NCBI GenBank assembly: GCA_910584845.1
Contig: CAJUDH010000008.1
Coordinates: 86,959-150,958, forward strand
Length of the DNA: 64,000 bases
Direction of reading: 5' to 3'
Origin: an uncultured Lachnospiraceae bacterium
Lineage (GTDB): Bacteria > Bacillota > Clostridia > Lachnospirales > Lachnospiraceae
This document shows positions 9,318 to 17,955 of the stretch, piece after piece. The notes below the pieces were generated by a model that had not been told where the DNA came from, did not search any database, and worked only from the letters and a program-made list of their open reading frames with translations. The translations under genes and the position numbers were made by a program. The stretch's first letter is position 1. Every line of letters begins with the position of its first letter.

Positions 9318-9737
9318 ATTTTCGGGTTTTGCCTGACAAGGCTCCATGTGCCGGAACTGGCGGCCGGCGCCATTACGGGGCTTACCCGGAACCCCATAAT
9401 TTTGGCCCTGCTCCTTAACCTGATCCTTTTGGTGCTGGGCTGTATTATGGATATGGCCCCAATTATTTTAATTGCGACGCCCATTTTGCTGCCTATCGCC
9501 GTTTCCATCGGGTTAGACCCGGTCCAGTTCGGTATTATGGTGGTGCTTAACTGCGGCATCGGGCTTTTGACCCCGCCGGTGGGGGCGGTGCTGTTTATAG
9601 GGTCCGCCGTATCCAAAGTGCCTATGGAACGGGTGGTTAAGGCGACGTTCCCGTTTTATATCTGCATGTTAATCACCCTGCTTTTGATCACTTTTGTCCC
9701 GGCCATCAGCTTGTGGCTTCCAGGGCTGATAGGATAA
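9318..9737 (+). pseudogene. TRAP transporter large permease (DctM), C-terminal fragment
   Basis: About 140 residues matching only the end of DctM-type permeases: VPELAAG, three or four membrane spans, the GCIMDMAPIILIATPILLP block and the GLLTPPVGAVLF signature. The family is about 430 residues, so roughly 290 are missing together with any DctQ small permease. The recognisable sequence starts abruptly near 9318 after about 60 AT-rich bases, with no plausible start or ribosome site other than a GTG at 9348. Read as a remnant left by the same event that truncated the response regulator. Membrane transport by this fragment is not expected. Confidence 0.8.
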
Positions 9738-9793
9738 AAAGGGGTTTCCCATAAGGGGATGCCCCGTTTGTGGAAAGAAGGGGGGGAGGGGTT

Positions 9794-11008
9794 TTGAGGA
9801 GGTGGCTGGCTGTGCCGGCCGTTTTGGCCGTAACTATTATGCTGGGGGCCTGCATCCTTTCCGGACAAAAGGCTTCCCATAGCCAGGTCCCCGAGTTCGT
9901 GTTAACTTATGCGGAAAACCAGCCAGAGGACTACCCTACTACCCAAGGGGCCTACCGGTTTGCCCAATTGGTTTTTGAACGGACAGGGGGCAGGGTGGAG
10001 ATCCAGGTCAACGCGGGAGGGGCGTTGGGGGAAGAACAAAGTACGGTTGCCCAGATGCGGTTCGGGGGAATTGATTTTGCCCGGGTGTCTTTGACCTCCT
10101 TATCCGAATTTGTCCCGGAACTGAACGTATTGCAGATGCCTTACCTGTATACGGATGCAGACCATATGTGGAAAGTCCTGGAAGGCCAGATTGGGGACGA
10201 TTTCTTAGATTCCCTGGATGGTTTTGGCCTGGTGGCTTTATCTTGGTATGATGCTGGCGCAAGGAATTTTTACAGCTCCAAGAAGCCAGTTGAGTCCTTA
10301 GAAGACGTAAAAGGGATGCGGATACGGGTTCAGGAATCAGAGCTTATGATCGCTATGGTAGAAGCTTTGGGGGCGTCGGCGGCGCCGATGGCTTATGAAG
10401 AGGTATATTCGGCCCTGGAGACCGGGGCCATTGATGCGGCAGAGAACAACTGGCCTTCCTATGAGTCCATGAGCCACTATGAAGTGGCCCCCTATTATAC
10501 GGTGGACGAGCATACGCGGGTACCGGAAATGCAGATTGCTTCCGAGGACACCTGGAAAAAATTGCCTATGGAATTCCAGGAGGTGATCCGGGAATGTGCC
10601 AAAGAGTCCGCGCTCTATGAAAGGGAGCTGTGGGCTAAGAGGATCCGCCAGTCGGAAAGGCGGGTCCGCCGGGCCGGATGCCAGGTAATCGAGCTTTCAG
10701 CCGAAGAGAAAGCCCGGTTCCGGGAAGCGATGATGCCGGTTTACGGGGAGTACTGCCACGAATATATGGATATTGTAGAAAAAATTATAGAGGCTGGCAT
10801 CCGTGGCCCTGACCATGGGCCTGGGCAAAATCCCGTCGCTTGTGGCGACGGGATTTTGCATGGAAGTAATTTTATATGCCGGCCAGGGGCTAAAGCTTTA
10901 ATGGGACGTGTCTACAATAGCAATGCCAGAATCCCCCTGCCGGGCCTGTTCCAGTACCGCTGCGGAAAGTTTTTGGAAAGAGCCGTAAGAAGAACTAGCC
11001 CCGGTTAA
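9794..11008 (+). CDS. TRAP transporter substrate-binding lipoprotein (DctP), stop codon apparently lost
   Basis: Periplasmic-type binding protein of the DctP family for organic acids. A signal peptide ends in the lipobox LGAC; the body carries the family's FAQLVFERTGGRVEI, LPYLY-like and EVYSALETGAIDAAENN segments. Start is uncertain: TTG at 9794 has the purine run GGGGGGAGGGG just before it, GTG at 9770 is the alternative. The DctP fold should end near VEKIIEAG (about base 10800); instead the frame runs on for 68 residues of unlikely sequence, through a terminator hairpin and antisense over the 3' end of the next gene. A one-base indel would restore a TGA at 10810. Its permease partner is broken, so it is probably orphaned. 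Confidence 0.8.
   Translation: MRRWLAVPAVLAVTIMLGACILSGQKASHSQVPEFVLTYAENQPEDYPTTQGAYRFAQLVFERTGGRVEIQVNAGGALGEEQSTVAQMRFGGIDFARVSLTSLSEFVPELNVLQMPYLYTDADHMWKVLEGQIGDDFLDSLDGFGLVALSWYDAGARNFYSSKKPVESLEDVKGMRIRVQESELMIAMVEALGASAAPMAYEEVYSALETGAIDAAENNWPSYESMSHYEVAPYYTVDEHTRVPEMQIASEDTWKKLPMEFQEVIRECAKESALYERELWAKRIRQSERRVRRAGCQVIELSAEEKARFREAMMPVYGEYCHEYMDIVEKIIEAGIRGPDHGPGQNPVACGDGILHGSNFICRPGAKALMGRVYNSNARIPLPGLFQYRCGKFLERAVRRTSPG
10827..10857. terminator. Bidirectional terminator hairpin inside the DctP run-on
   Basis: Perfect 13-bp stem AAAATCCCGTCGC / GCGACGGGATTTT with a five-base loop. It is usable on both strands between convergent genes; its place inside the DctP reading frame supports loss of the DctP stop. 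Confidence 0.8.
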
Positions 11009-11341
11009 GGCATCAATGCCCTTTTCCCCCTGCCCTTCCAGGAGCTGGCTGGCATAAAAGCGGGTATATTCATTGGGGTAGGTGCCAGTGGAGTGGAGCA
11101 TGGCCTGCATATAAGAGTTATCCCAGCTTTTGATAAATCCGCTGGGGTTTTCGGCATTGTATTCCACAGAGACAATATTCCCGCCTTTGACCATAATGGT
11201 GATATATTCTTTCCATCCGTGGCTGTATTGGGCAGCCTGGGCCGTGTAGTAGCCGTCCTGGAGGCCTGCCTTGCCGCCGCAGGCTGTGGGCAGCGCCATC
11301 AATGAAAGTAAAATCAGCCCGCTGGTAAAAATCCGTTTCAT
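10898..11341 (-). CDS. FMN-binding domain lipoprotein
   Basis: 147 residues with a lipoprotein signal ending ALPTAC (Cys21), then a single FMN-binding domain: the conserved GYYTAQA...DGWKEYITI-type beta start, SVEYNAENPSG, and the C-terminal DALTGASSS where the threonine carries covalently linked FMN in RnfG/NqrC-type proteins. Such small extracellular flavoproteins act in electron transfer or as family members annotated 'major membrane immunogen'. It overlaps the upstream chemoreceptor gene by four bases (ATGA), so both are cotranscribed; a link between flavin redox state and the receptor is inference only. Confidence 0.87.
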   Translation of the reverse strand: MKRIFTSGLILLSLMALPTACGGKAGLQDGYYTAQAAQYSHGWKEYITIMVKGGNIVSVEYNAENPSGFIKSWDNSYMQAMLHSTGTYPNEYTRFYASQLLEGQGEKGIDALTGASSSYGSFQKLSAAVLEQARQGDSGIAIVDTSH

Positions 11342-13371
11342 TTGCTGCTGTCCTCCTTTAAAACAAACTTTTTCACTTGGAATTGCAACGCTTCTGCTTC
11401 TTTTGCCAGCAGCCCGCTGGACTGTTCTGTCCCGCTGGCGTTTTGCAGGTTGCGGTCAGCAATAGCGGAAATGGCGGCAATCCGTTCTTCCATGGCGGCC
11501 AGGGCGTTTTCCTGGCCATGTACTGCCGCCACAAGCTGGTCCGAGATTGCATTGATTTGCGTGGACACAGAGGAGATTGCCCGGAGGGAGACGGCCGTTT
11601 CGGAGGTCAGCTCCACGCCGGTTTGGATAATGGACCTGGTGTTGCCTACCATGTCCGTTGCGCTTTTGGCAGCCTCGGCGCTTCTGGCAGCCAGCTGCTT
11701 GACCTCGTCGGCCACTACGGCAAAGCCTTTTCCGGCAGTTCCGGCACGTGCGGCCTCCACGGAGGCGTTGATAGCCAGGATGCTGGTCTGGAAGGCAATG
11801 TCTTCAATCGCTTTGGCGATTTTCGTAATCTCCTGGGCGTTGGCGCTGATATTGCCCATGGCGTCGGAGAGGGCGGACATATGGGTGTTGGCTTCCTGGA
11901 TGCGCTGAGCGATTTCTTCGGTTTTGGAGCGGGTCAGGCCGCTGCTTTCCGTGACGTTGGCCAGGCGGCTTTTTACTTTTGAAACTTCGTTGACCAGCGC
12001 CTCGGTGGACTGGTTCTGCTCCAGCGAAGCCTGGTGGAGCTGGCCGGACTGCCCGTTCAGTTCTTCCGCCATGCCGGCAAGGCGGGAGGCGGCGGCGCAA
12101 AAGCCTACAATGGTTTCGTTCATAGACCGGATAATGATGCGCAGGCTTTCCTGGATCAGGGTGAAGTCCCCTTTATAATCCACCTGGGGTTCGATACGTA
12201 AGTTTCCGCCGGCGACTTGTGTCAATACCTGCTGGATATCGGATATGTACCGGTTGACGCTGCCTACGGTAGCGTCCAGGGTTTGGGTCAGCACCTCCAG
12301 CTCGTCTCCGGAGCGGACCGGGACTACCTCGCTATGCAGGTCGCCGTCAGAGAGGGCCACCATGCGGCCGGTCACATTTTGGACCGGGAGGGAAATGGAC
12401 CGGGACAGGCGCAGTACCAGTAAAATGGAGGCGGCCAGCACCGCTAAGGTGGACAGTACGGCGGCCAGCATTGCCCGGTTGATCAAAAAGTTATAGTCGG
12501 ATTTGGGCATCTGGACCACCAGGGACCATTGGGTGCCCCGTACAGGGGAAAAGGCTACCAGCATCTTTTCTCCGTCAACCGAAAATTCGGCGGCGCCGGT
12601 TTCGCCGGTTACAACACCGTCAAGGGAATCTTTGTGGCCGCCGTTAAGCTGCTCCAGCGTAATGTTTGACAATGCCAGGGACGGGTCCGGGTGGCCGATA
12701 ACCGATCCGTTTTTGTTGACGATATAGGCTATGCCGTTTTTGCCTAAATTGATGCTTCCGATTATATCGTCCAGCATATCATATTTGTATACCCCCACCA
12801 CATAAAAGGCCGTTTCCCCGTCCTTTTTCACTGGCATCCCCATGGTAATGCCCAGCTTGCCTTCAAAAGTGGTGGAAGAATGGGTCGTTAAATTGTCCGT
12901 TTCCTGAAGGAGCGCAAAAAAGCTTCCGTCCAGGTTTTTTGGCGCGCTGCCGGCCGCCTGGACCAGCCGCCCCTCCAAATCATACAGGGCGATGGTGTGC
13001 AGTTCGTAGATCTCGGCAGCCTCCGTTAAAACGGCTTCACGGTCCCCAAGGGCTGTTGTACCGCCAAAACCGGCCCCCCCTGCCTGGCCGTCAAAAGCAG
13101 ATGATGCTTCCATACGGGGATCCCCTGCAATATCCATCATCCGCTCCGCCATCATGTGGATATTGGCCTCCACGGTTTTGGCCGATTGCCGTGCCATGGG
13201 CTGCAGGCTGTCCAGCAGGATGCTGTTTGCCAGAGACTGCATGGAAAAGGCCATAATGACGCAGCATATAATGACCAATACCAGAATGTTGAGCGTGGTG
13301 TTTTTTAAAATCCTTTTGTTGAGGCTTCGCCTCCTCCCCCTGTTGTGGGAATCTTCTTGATTTCCTCCCAT
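11338..13371 (-). CDS. Methyl-accepting chemotaxis protein with dCache sensor
   Basis: Start placed at 13371 because AAAGGAG lies about ten bases upstream; an in-frame ATG at 13392 lacks such a site. 677 residues: short charged N-terminus, first membrane span, a large extracellular dCache ligand domain of about 250 residues, second span (AMLAAVLSTLAVLAASILLV), HAMP, and a long coiled-coil signalling domain whose hairpin tip contains IAFQTSILAINASVEAARAG and GFAVVADEVKQLAARS. The tip binds CheA/CheW. No flagellar or che genes are nearby. Ligand unknown. Translationally coupled to the FMN-binding lipoprotein. Confidence 0.93.
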   Translation of the reverse strand: MGGNQEDSHNRGRRRSLNKRILKNTTLNILVLVIICCVIMAFSMQSLANSILLDSLQPMARQSAKTVEANIHMMAERMMDIAGDPRMEASSAFDGQAGGAGFGGTTALGDREAVLTEAAEIYELHTIALYDLEGRLVQAAGSAPKNLDGSFFALLQETDNLTTHSSTTFEGKLGITMGMPVKKDGETAFYVVGVYKYDMLDDIIGSINLGKNGIAYIVNKNGSVIGHPDPSLALSNITLEQLNGGHKDSLDGVVTGETGAAEFSVDGEKMLVAFSPVRGTQWSLVVQMPKSDYNFLINRAMLAAVLSTLAVLAASILLVLRLSRSISLPVQNVTGRMVALSDGDLHSEVVPVRSGDELEVLTQTLDATVGSVNRYISDIQQVLTQVAGGNLRIEPQVDYKGDFTLIQESLRIIIRSMNETIVGFCAAASRLAGMAEELNGQSGQLHQASLEQNQSTEALVNEVSKVKSRLANVTESSGLTRSKTEEIAQRIQEANTHMSALSDAMGNISANAQEITKIAKAIEDIAFQTSILAINASVEAARAGTAGKGFAVVADEVKQLAARSAEAAKSATDMVGNTRSIIQTGVELTSETAVSLRAISSVSTQINAISDQLVAAVHGQENALAAMEERIAAISAIADRNLQNASGTEQSSGLLAKEAEALQFQVKKFVLKEDSSK

Positions 13372-13568
13372 GTTTTTACTGCTCCTTTTCATTACATAAT
13401 AAAGGCCTGCTCAACCCTCCGGAAGAATCCGGATAGCCATAGGTTCTTTGTGGGCGAGAGGCTTTTCTACATAGTATATCATAGATAATTTAGAAAAGAA
13501 AGGTAAAAAAAATGTAACCGGGGAGGAATTGTATCAACATGGCCAAAAGGCATAGGGCTGGAATCCGG

Positions 13569-14708
13569 CTATTTTGGGGAGGCGGGGGCCAACAGGGTTT
13601 CAATGTAGGCCAGAATCAACGGTGCAACCCCCTTTGCTTCATTTTTTACAATGGGTTCCCTCATATAATATTCAAAAGTCCCTTCCCTCATTTCCTGGTT
13701 GCCAAGGCCGGCTACCAGGCAGATCCCGCCTAGCTGCAGCTCCCCGTCTTCTTCCCACAGGTATTTGCTGCAAATCCCATAAAAAGCTTTTTCCCCATAG
13801 GCGAAATAGGACGGGTCCAGAAATCCCAGCCGTACGCTCTTCATGATGGCATAGGCAAAAATCGCCGAGCCGGAAGTCTCCAGATAGTTGGGCTTTATGC
13901 CGCCCCTGTTTACAACCTGGTACCACATCCCCGTCTCCCCGTCTTGGTAAGGGAGCATGGAGTCAATCAATTCTTTATAAATCCGGTTCAGTTCCTGTTT
14001 TTCTTTTCCCAGTTTGTCGTCCGGCATCACGTCCATAGTGTCAATCAGGGCCATGGCATACCATCCCAGGGCCCGGAGCCAGAAGTTGCCGGACAACCCG
14101 GTTACCTTGTCGCACCAGAACATTTCCCGGGAATCGTCATAAGCATGGTAGTAAAGCCCGTTGAGTGGGTTTCGCATCTGCCGGTATACGTTTAGAAACT
14201 GGCGGTAGCAGTCCAGGCAGTTTTCCCCGTTATGGTAAGCCAGTTCATATTGCATATAGAAAGGCTGGGCCATATAAAGCCCGTCCAGCCAAACCTGGTG
14301 AGGGTAAATTTTTTTATGCCAGAAGTTGCCGGCAAGGGTGCGGGGCTGGTTTACAAGCTGGCTGTATACCGTGTCAATGGCTTTCCGGTATTTTTCTTTG
14401 CCGGTCAATTCATATAAATCAAACAAGGTTTTTCCGGCATTAACATTGTCCAGGTTGTATTCTTTCGGGTCGTAAGAGTGGATGGAGCCGTCTTCTTCCA
14501 CAAAATAATCGATAAAACTGTCCGCAAAAGACAGATATTCCTCTTTTCCGGTAATGTGGTACAATTCCAGGATTGCTTTGACCACGCAGCCGTCCATATA
14601 GTTCCAGGAAGGCTTTGCCCCCTGTTTGATCTTTTCGATATTCCAGACAGGCATTTGTGGGCTGCTTTTGGCCAGCAGCTGATTGATGTAACGGTCAAGA
14701 ATTTCCAT
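13569..14708 (-). CDS. Unsaturated rhamnogalacturonyl hydrolase, GH105
   Basis: Cytoplasmic enzyme that removes the unsaturated galacturonate from rhamnogalacturonan lyase products. 379 residues, the family length, no signal peptide. Key acidic residues of the B. subtilis YteR type are visible: Asp87 in LDNVNAGK and Asp142 in WLDGLYMAQPF, within an (alpha/alpha)6 barrel, plus RALGWYAMAL and the late GSAIFAYA block. AAAGGGG precedes the start. It is divergent from the sugar ABC operon at 15038 and shares its operator region. Confidence 0.93.
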   Translation of the reverse strand: MEILDRYINQLLAKSSPQMPVWNIEKIKQGAKPSWNYMDGCVVKAILELYHITGKEEYLSFADSFIDYFVEEDGSIHSYDPKEYNLDNVNAGKTLFDLYELTGKEKYRKAIDTVYSQLVNQPRTLAGNFWHKKIYPHQVWLDGLYMAQPFYMQYELAYHNGENCLDCYRQFLNVYRQMRNPLNGLYYHAYDDSREMFWCDKVTGLSGNFWLRALGWYAMALIDTMDVMPDDKLGKEKQELNRIYKELIDSMLPYQDGETGMWYQVVNRGGIKPNYLETSGSAIFAYAIMKSVRLGFLDPSYFAYGEKAFYGICSKYLWEEDGELQLGGICLVAGLGNQEMREGTFEYYMREPIVKNEAKGVAPLILAYIETLLAPASPK

Positions 14709-14742
14709 AATAATCCCCTTTCTTGTTGAAACTGCAATATTT

Positions 14743-14752
14743 CAAACGTTTG
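14743..14752. promoter_or_regulatory. Dyad operator near the GH105 start
   Basis: Perfect 10-bp palindrome CAAACGTTTG with the central CG expected of LacI/CcpA-family sites. It lies 35 bases upstream of the GH105 start and could be a catabolite (cre) or local LacI-type site. Confidence 0.6.
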
Positions 14753-14842
14753 CAATATGAATTATTTTATCATAAAAGCCGAAACAATGAAATTGGGCAA
14801 ATTACATGAAAAACACGCGCGTAAACTAGACATATTATCTAA

Positions 14843-14871
14843 TTGACAGATGGAGGAATCGGTGTTATAGT
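14843..14871 (+). promoter_or_regulatory. Sigma-A promoter of the sugar ABC operon
   Basis: Consensus TTGACA, 17-base spacer, TATAGT. Confidence 0.8.
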
Positions 14872-14916
14872 AAACATACCAAAGAGAATTATGCATTACT
14901 GCTTTAGTTTTTTGAA

Positions 14917-14979
14917 TTGTAACCGCTTACAAATAGCAGAAATGCATAAATTTTTTCAAATCAAATGCAAACCTTTGCA
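14917..14979. promoter_or_regulatory. Two LacI-type operators downstream of the promoter
   Basis: TTGTAACCGCTTACAA (14917-14932) has perfect 6-bp arms around a CG-containing centre, and TGCAAACCTTTGCA (14966-14979) has perfect 6-bp arms. Both sit between the promoter at 14843-14871 and the start at 15038, where a bound repressor would block transcription. The LacI-family regulator at 20858 is the natural candidate. Confidence 0.65.
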
Positions 14980-15037
14980 AACATGATCCGGGAAACCGGA
15001 GGGCAAAGAAGCATAATAAAAGAAGGGAGAGAATTTC

Positions 15038-16420
15038 ATGAAAAAAAGTATCAAAAGGGCAGTATCCCTGGCATTGGCGTCAACTATGGCTTTGTCTTTG
15101 GCCGCATGTGGCGGAGGCCAGGCTACAGAATCAGCCGCACAAACATCCGATCCCGGAAACAACGCCCCGGAAACTACGGCAGAGCCGGCGGCAGCCGAGG
15201 GCCTGGAAGTCAATACGACCGACCCGATCACCCTTACCTTTAGCTGGTGGGGCGGCGACGCCAGGCATGAAGCAACCCAAAACGCCGTAAAGAAGTTTAT
15301 GGAGAAATACCCCAATATTAAAGTGGAAAACCAGTTTGCGGCCTGGAGCGGATGGGAAGATAAAATGAGTGCTTCCTTTGCCACCGGCACGGCGCCGGAT
15401 GTAAACCAGATCAACTGGAACTGGATCACCTCTTTCAGTTCCGATGGTTCTGCTTTCTACGATTTAAACAAGGTATCCGATATTTTGGATTTAACCCAGT
15501 TTTCGGAGAGCGCCCTGGCGGACTGCAACGTGGCTGGCAAGCAGCAGGGCGTGCCCGTTGCCCTGACCGGCCGTATCTTCTACTGGAACAAAACCACTTT
15601 TGAAAAGGCCGGGCTGGATACCCCTAAGAGCCTGGCAGATTTGATGGCGGCAGGCCCCGTTTTTAAGGAAAAGCTGGGGGACGAGTATTACCCCATTGCT
15701 TTGGCCGAATATGACCGGATGATCCTTATGGTGTTTTACCTGGAATCCAAGTACGGAAAACCATGGGTGGAAAACAACCAGCTCCAGTATTCACAAGAAG
15801 AGATCCAGGACGGCCTGGAGTTTATCCAGTCCCTGGAAGACAACCATGTGACCAACACCATCAAGGGCATCGCAGGCGACGGCGCCGATTCCCTGGACAA
15901 GAACCCCAAGTGGATGGACGGCAGGTATGCCGGTATCTTTGAGTGGGATTCCGCCGCTTCCAAATTTGAGGGCGCCCTCATTGATGGCGAAGAGTTTGTG
16001 GTAGGGCAGGAGTTCGAGGATATGGGCGACTGGAACGGGGGGTATGCCAAGGTTTCCATGTGCTTCGCCATCTCGGAGAATACCGAGCACCCGGCAGAGT
16101 GCGCCGCTTTGATCAATTTCCTGCTCAACGAACAGGAAGGGGCGGAGCTTATGGGGATTGAACGTGGCATACCCTGTTCCCAGGCAGGCTTAAAAGTCTG
16201 CGAGGATAAGGGGCTGCTCTCGGATAAAGTGGCCGAGGCCAACGCCAAAGTGCTGGGTTATGTAGAATTCCCGCTGGACCCCAAGTTTGAGTCGGCTGCC
16301 CTGAAAAACAGCGACGGTACATACTATGATGTGATGGCAGGCGTAAGCTATGGGGATTATGATGTGGAAGAGGCGGCAGAAATATTGGTGGAAGGCATTG
16401 AAGACGTGCTGAATAAATAA
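15038..16420 (+). CDS. Sugar ABC transporter substrate-binding lipoprotein (family 1)
   Basis: 460 residues with a lipoprotein signal ending LSLAAC (Cys24) and a Ser/Thr/Pro-rich tether, then a family 1 solute-binding fold (LTFSWWGGDARHE, NWNWITSF, GVPVALTGRIFYWNK). A good AGAAGGGAGAG site precedes the ATG. Being surrounded by GH105, GH28 and two MalFG-like permeases, it probably captures oligogalacturonides or rhamnogalacturonan pieces. First gene of the operon reading through 18813. Confidence 0.93.
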   Translation: MKKSIKRAVSLALASTMALSLAACGGGQATESAAQTSDPGNNAPETTAEPAAAEGLEVNTTDPITLTFSWWGGDARHEATQNAVKKFMEKYPNIKVENQFAAWSGWEDKMSASFATGTAPDVNQINWNWITSFSSDGSAFYDLNKVSDILDLTQFSESALADCNVAGKQQGVPVALTGRIFYWNKTTFEKAGLDTPKSLADLMAAGPVFKEKLGDEYYPIALAEYDRMILMVFYLESKYGKPWVENNQLQYSQEEIQDGLEFIQSLEDNHVTNTIKGIAGDGADSLDKNPKWMDGRYAGIFEWDSAASKFEGALIDGEEFVVGQEFEDMGDWNGGYAKVSMCFAISENTEHPAECAALINFLLNEQEGAELMGIERGIPCSQAGLKVCEDKGLLSDKVAEANAKVLGYVEFPLDPKFESAALKNSDGTYYDVMAGVSYGDYDVEEAAEILVEGIEDVLNK

Positions 16421-16425
16421 AAACA

Positions 16426-17034
16426 ATGGAAAAGGGCAGAAATGATAATAGCCAGAAGCCATCCGGCGCCCTTTTTGAACAGGCCCTGGCCCAAGTGCGG
16501 CCAGGGTCTGTACCGGAAGGCGGGGCGGGGCTGCTGGCAGAAAGCAGAAGGATGAGGGCTGCAGCAGACAGCCGTGAGCTGTGGCTGTATATGCCGTTTT
16601 CTATGTTGTGTGAGACGTTGTATGGAAAGAAAGAAGGCTATTCGGACATTATCCGGCAATTTGAGGAAATCAAGGCCAGGGACTATGGCCGGATGGTCCG
16701 GGGGGCTTGTGCCGGGGACCGGCGGGAAAGCCGGGAACTGGCCTGGTTTTTGGCCGCCTGCGTGGATACGCTGGAGTTTACTTCCATGGAAATTTATGAG
16801 CATTACCGGTATCTGGCAGATTTAGCCCGGGCAACGGTACGCGTTTTGGCAAAGCAGTGCCGGCCGTCCGGCGGCAGGGGAGGGATGGAACCTGAGACGG
16901 CGGGGGCGATTGGGGGTTCCGTGCTGAAGGCCTGCCGTATGGGCGTGCTGCTGCAGGAGAAGTACGAAGATTACGGGCTGGAGCTTTTGGCCCATAGCCG
17001 TAAAGGCTTCCCCGAGAGGGAGGCAGTAAAATAG
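16426..17034 (+). CDS. Small protein resembling a decayed GH105/GH88 domain
   Basis: 202 residues, no signal peptide, placed six bases after the binding-protein stop and 12 before the first permease, so part of the operon. The segment LWLYMPFSMLCETLYG...IIRQFEEI lines up by eye with DGLYMAQPFYMQYELAY...CYRQFLNV of the neighbouring GH105, and AWFLAACVDTLEF...IYEHYRYLADL with GWYAMALIDTMD...IYKELIDSM. The catalytic Asp of the DGLYM motif is absent. It may be a non-catalytic relic or regulatory or chaperone protein derived from the hydrolase; no function can be assigned. Start is uncertain because no clear ribosome site precedes it. Confidence 0.7.
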   Translation: MEKGRNDNSQKPSGALFEQALAQVRPGSVPEGGAGLLAESRRMRAAADSRELWLYMPFSMLCETLYGKKEGYSDIIRQFEEIKARDYGRMVRGACAGDRRESRELAWFLAACVDTLEFTSMEIYEHYRYLADLARATVRVLAKQCRPSGGRGGMEPETAGAIGGSVLKACRMGVLLQEKYEDYGLELLAHSRKGFPEREAVK

Positions 17035-17046
17035 GAGGAGCAAGGT

Positions 17047-17949
17047 ATGTCCAACAATAAAGGTTACAAAAAGTGGATATCGGAAAACCTAGGGATGATG
17101 TTCATTTTGCCCTGGCTGATCGGTTTTTTGGTCTTTAAGGTATATCCGTTCGGGTCGTCGCTGTTTTACAGTTTTACGGATTACCACTTGTTTGACGGGA
17201 TCCGGGAATATGGCATGATGAACTATGTGGAGATTTTCACCAAATCCAAAATTATCAAAGCGTTTAAAGTGACATTCACTTACGCGTTCATGACGGTTCC
17301 GCTGAAACTGGCATTTGCATTGTTTATCGCCTACATACTGAACTTTAAAATTAAAGGGGTAAACCTGTTCCGGGTGGCCTATTATGTCCCTTCCATCCTG
17401 GGGGGCTCCATTGCCATTGCGGTATTGTGGAAAGCGATTTTCAAAAGCGATGGCATTATCAACATGATCCTGGCCATTTTCGGCATCCAGGGGCTGGATT
17501 GGCTGTCGGAACCAAGCTATGCGCTGTTTATTATCTGTTTGCTGCGTGTGTGGCAGTTCGGGTCTGCCATGGTGATTTTCCTGGCTGCGTTAAAGAACGT
17601 CTCCCAAGATTTGTATGAGGCGGCTTCCATTGACGGGGCTAGCAAGTGGAGGCAGTTTTTCTCCATTACCATACCGATTATAACGCCTGTCATCTTTTAC
17701 AACCTGGTTACCCAGCTGTGCGAGGCCTTCCAGGAATTTAACGGCCCTTATATTATTACGTCAGGGGGCCCCAGGAACGCTACCACGCTGATTTCCCTAT
17801 TGATTTACAACAATGCGTTCAAGAGCTATGAGATGGGCCTGGCCAGCGCCCAGGCGTGGTGCCTGTTTATCCTTGTCTGTACGTTGACGGTGGTTGCGTT
17901 TATCAGCCAGAAGAAGTGGGTCTATTATTCGGACGAAGATGGGAGGTAG
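17047..17949 (+). CDS. Sugar ABC transporter permease (MalF/LplB-like)
   Basis: 300 residues with six hydrophobic spans and the EAA loop EAASIDGASKWRQFF...P that docks the ATPase. AGGAGG lies before the ATG. Operates with the following permease as a heterodimer. No ATPase gene occurs in the operon; CUT1 importers of Firmicutes commonly borrow a shared MsmX-type ATPase encoded elsewhere. Confidence 0.95.
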   Translation: MSNNKGYKKWISENLGMMFILPWLIGFLVFKVYPFGSSLFYSFTDYHLFDGIREYGMMNYVEIFTKSKIIKAFKVTFTYAFMTVPLKLAFALFIAYILNFKIKGVNLFRVAYYVPSILGGSIAIAVLWKAIFKSDGIINMILAIFGIQGLDWLSEPSYALFIICLLRVWQFGSAMVIFLAALKNVSQDLYEAASIDGASKWRQFFSITIPIITPVIFYNLVTQLCEAFQEFNGPYIITSGGPRNATTLISLLIYNNAFKSYEMGLASAQAWCLFILVCTLTVVAFISQKKWVYYSDEDGR

Positions 17950-17955
17950 GATGGC

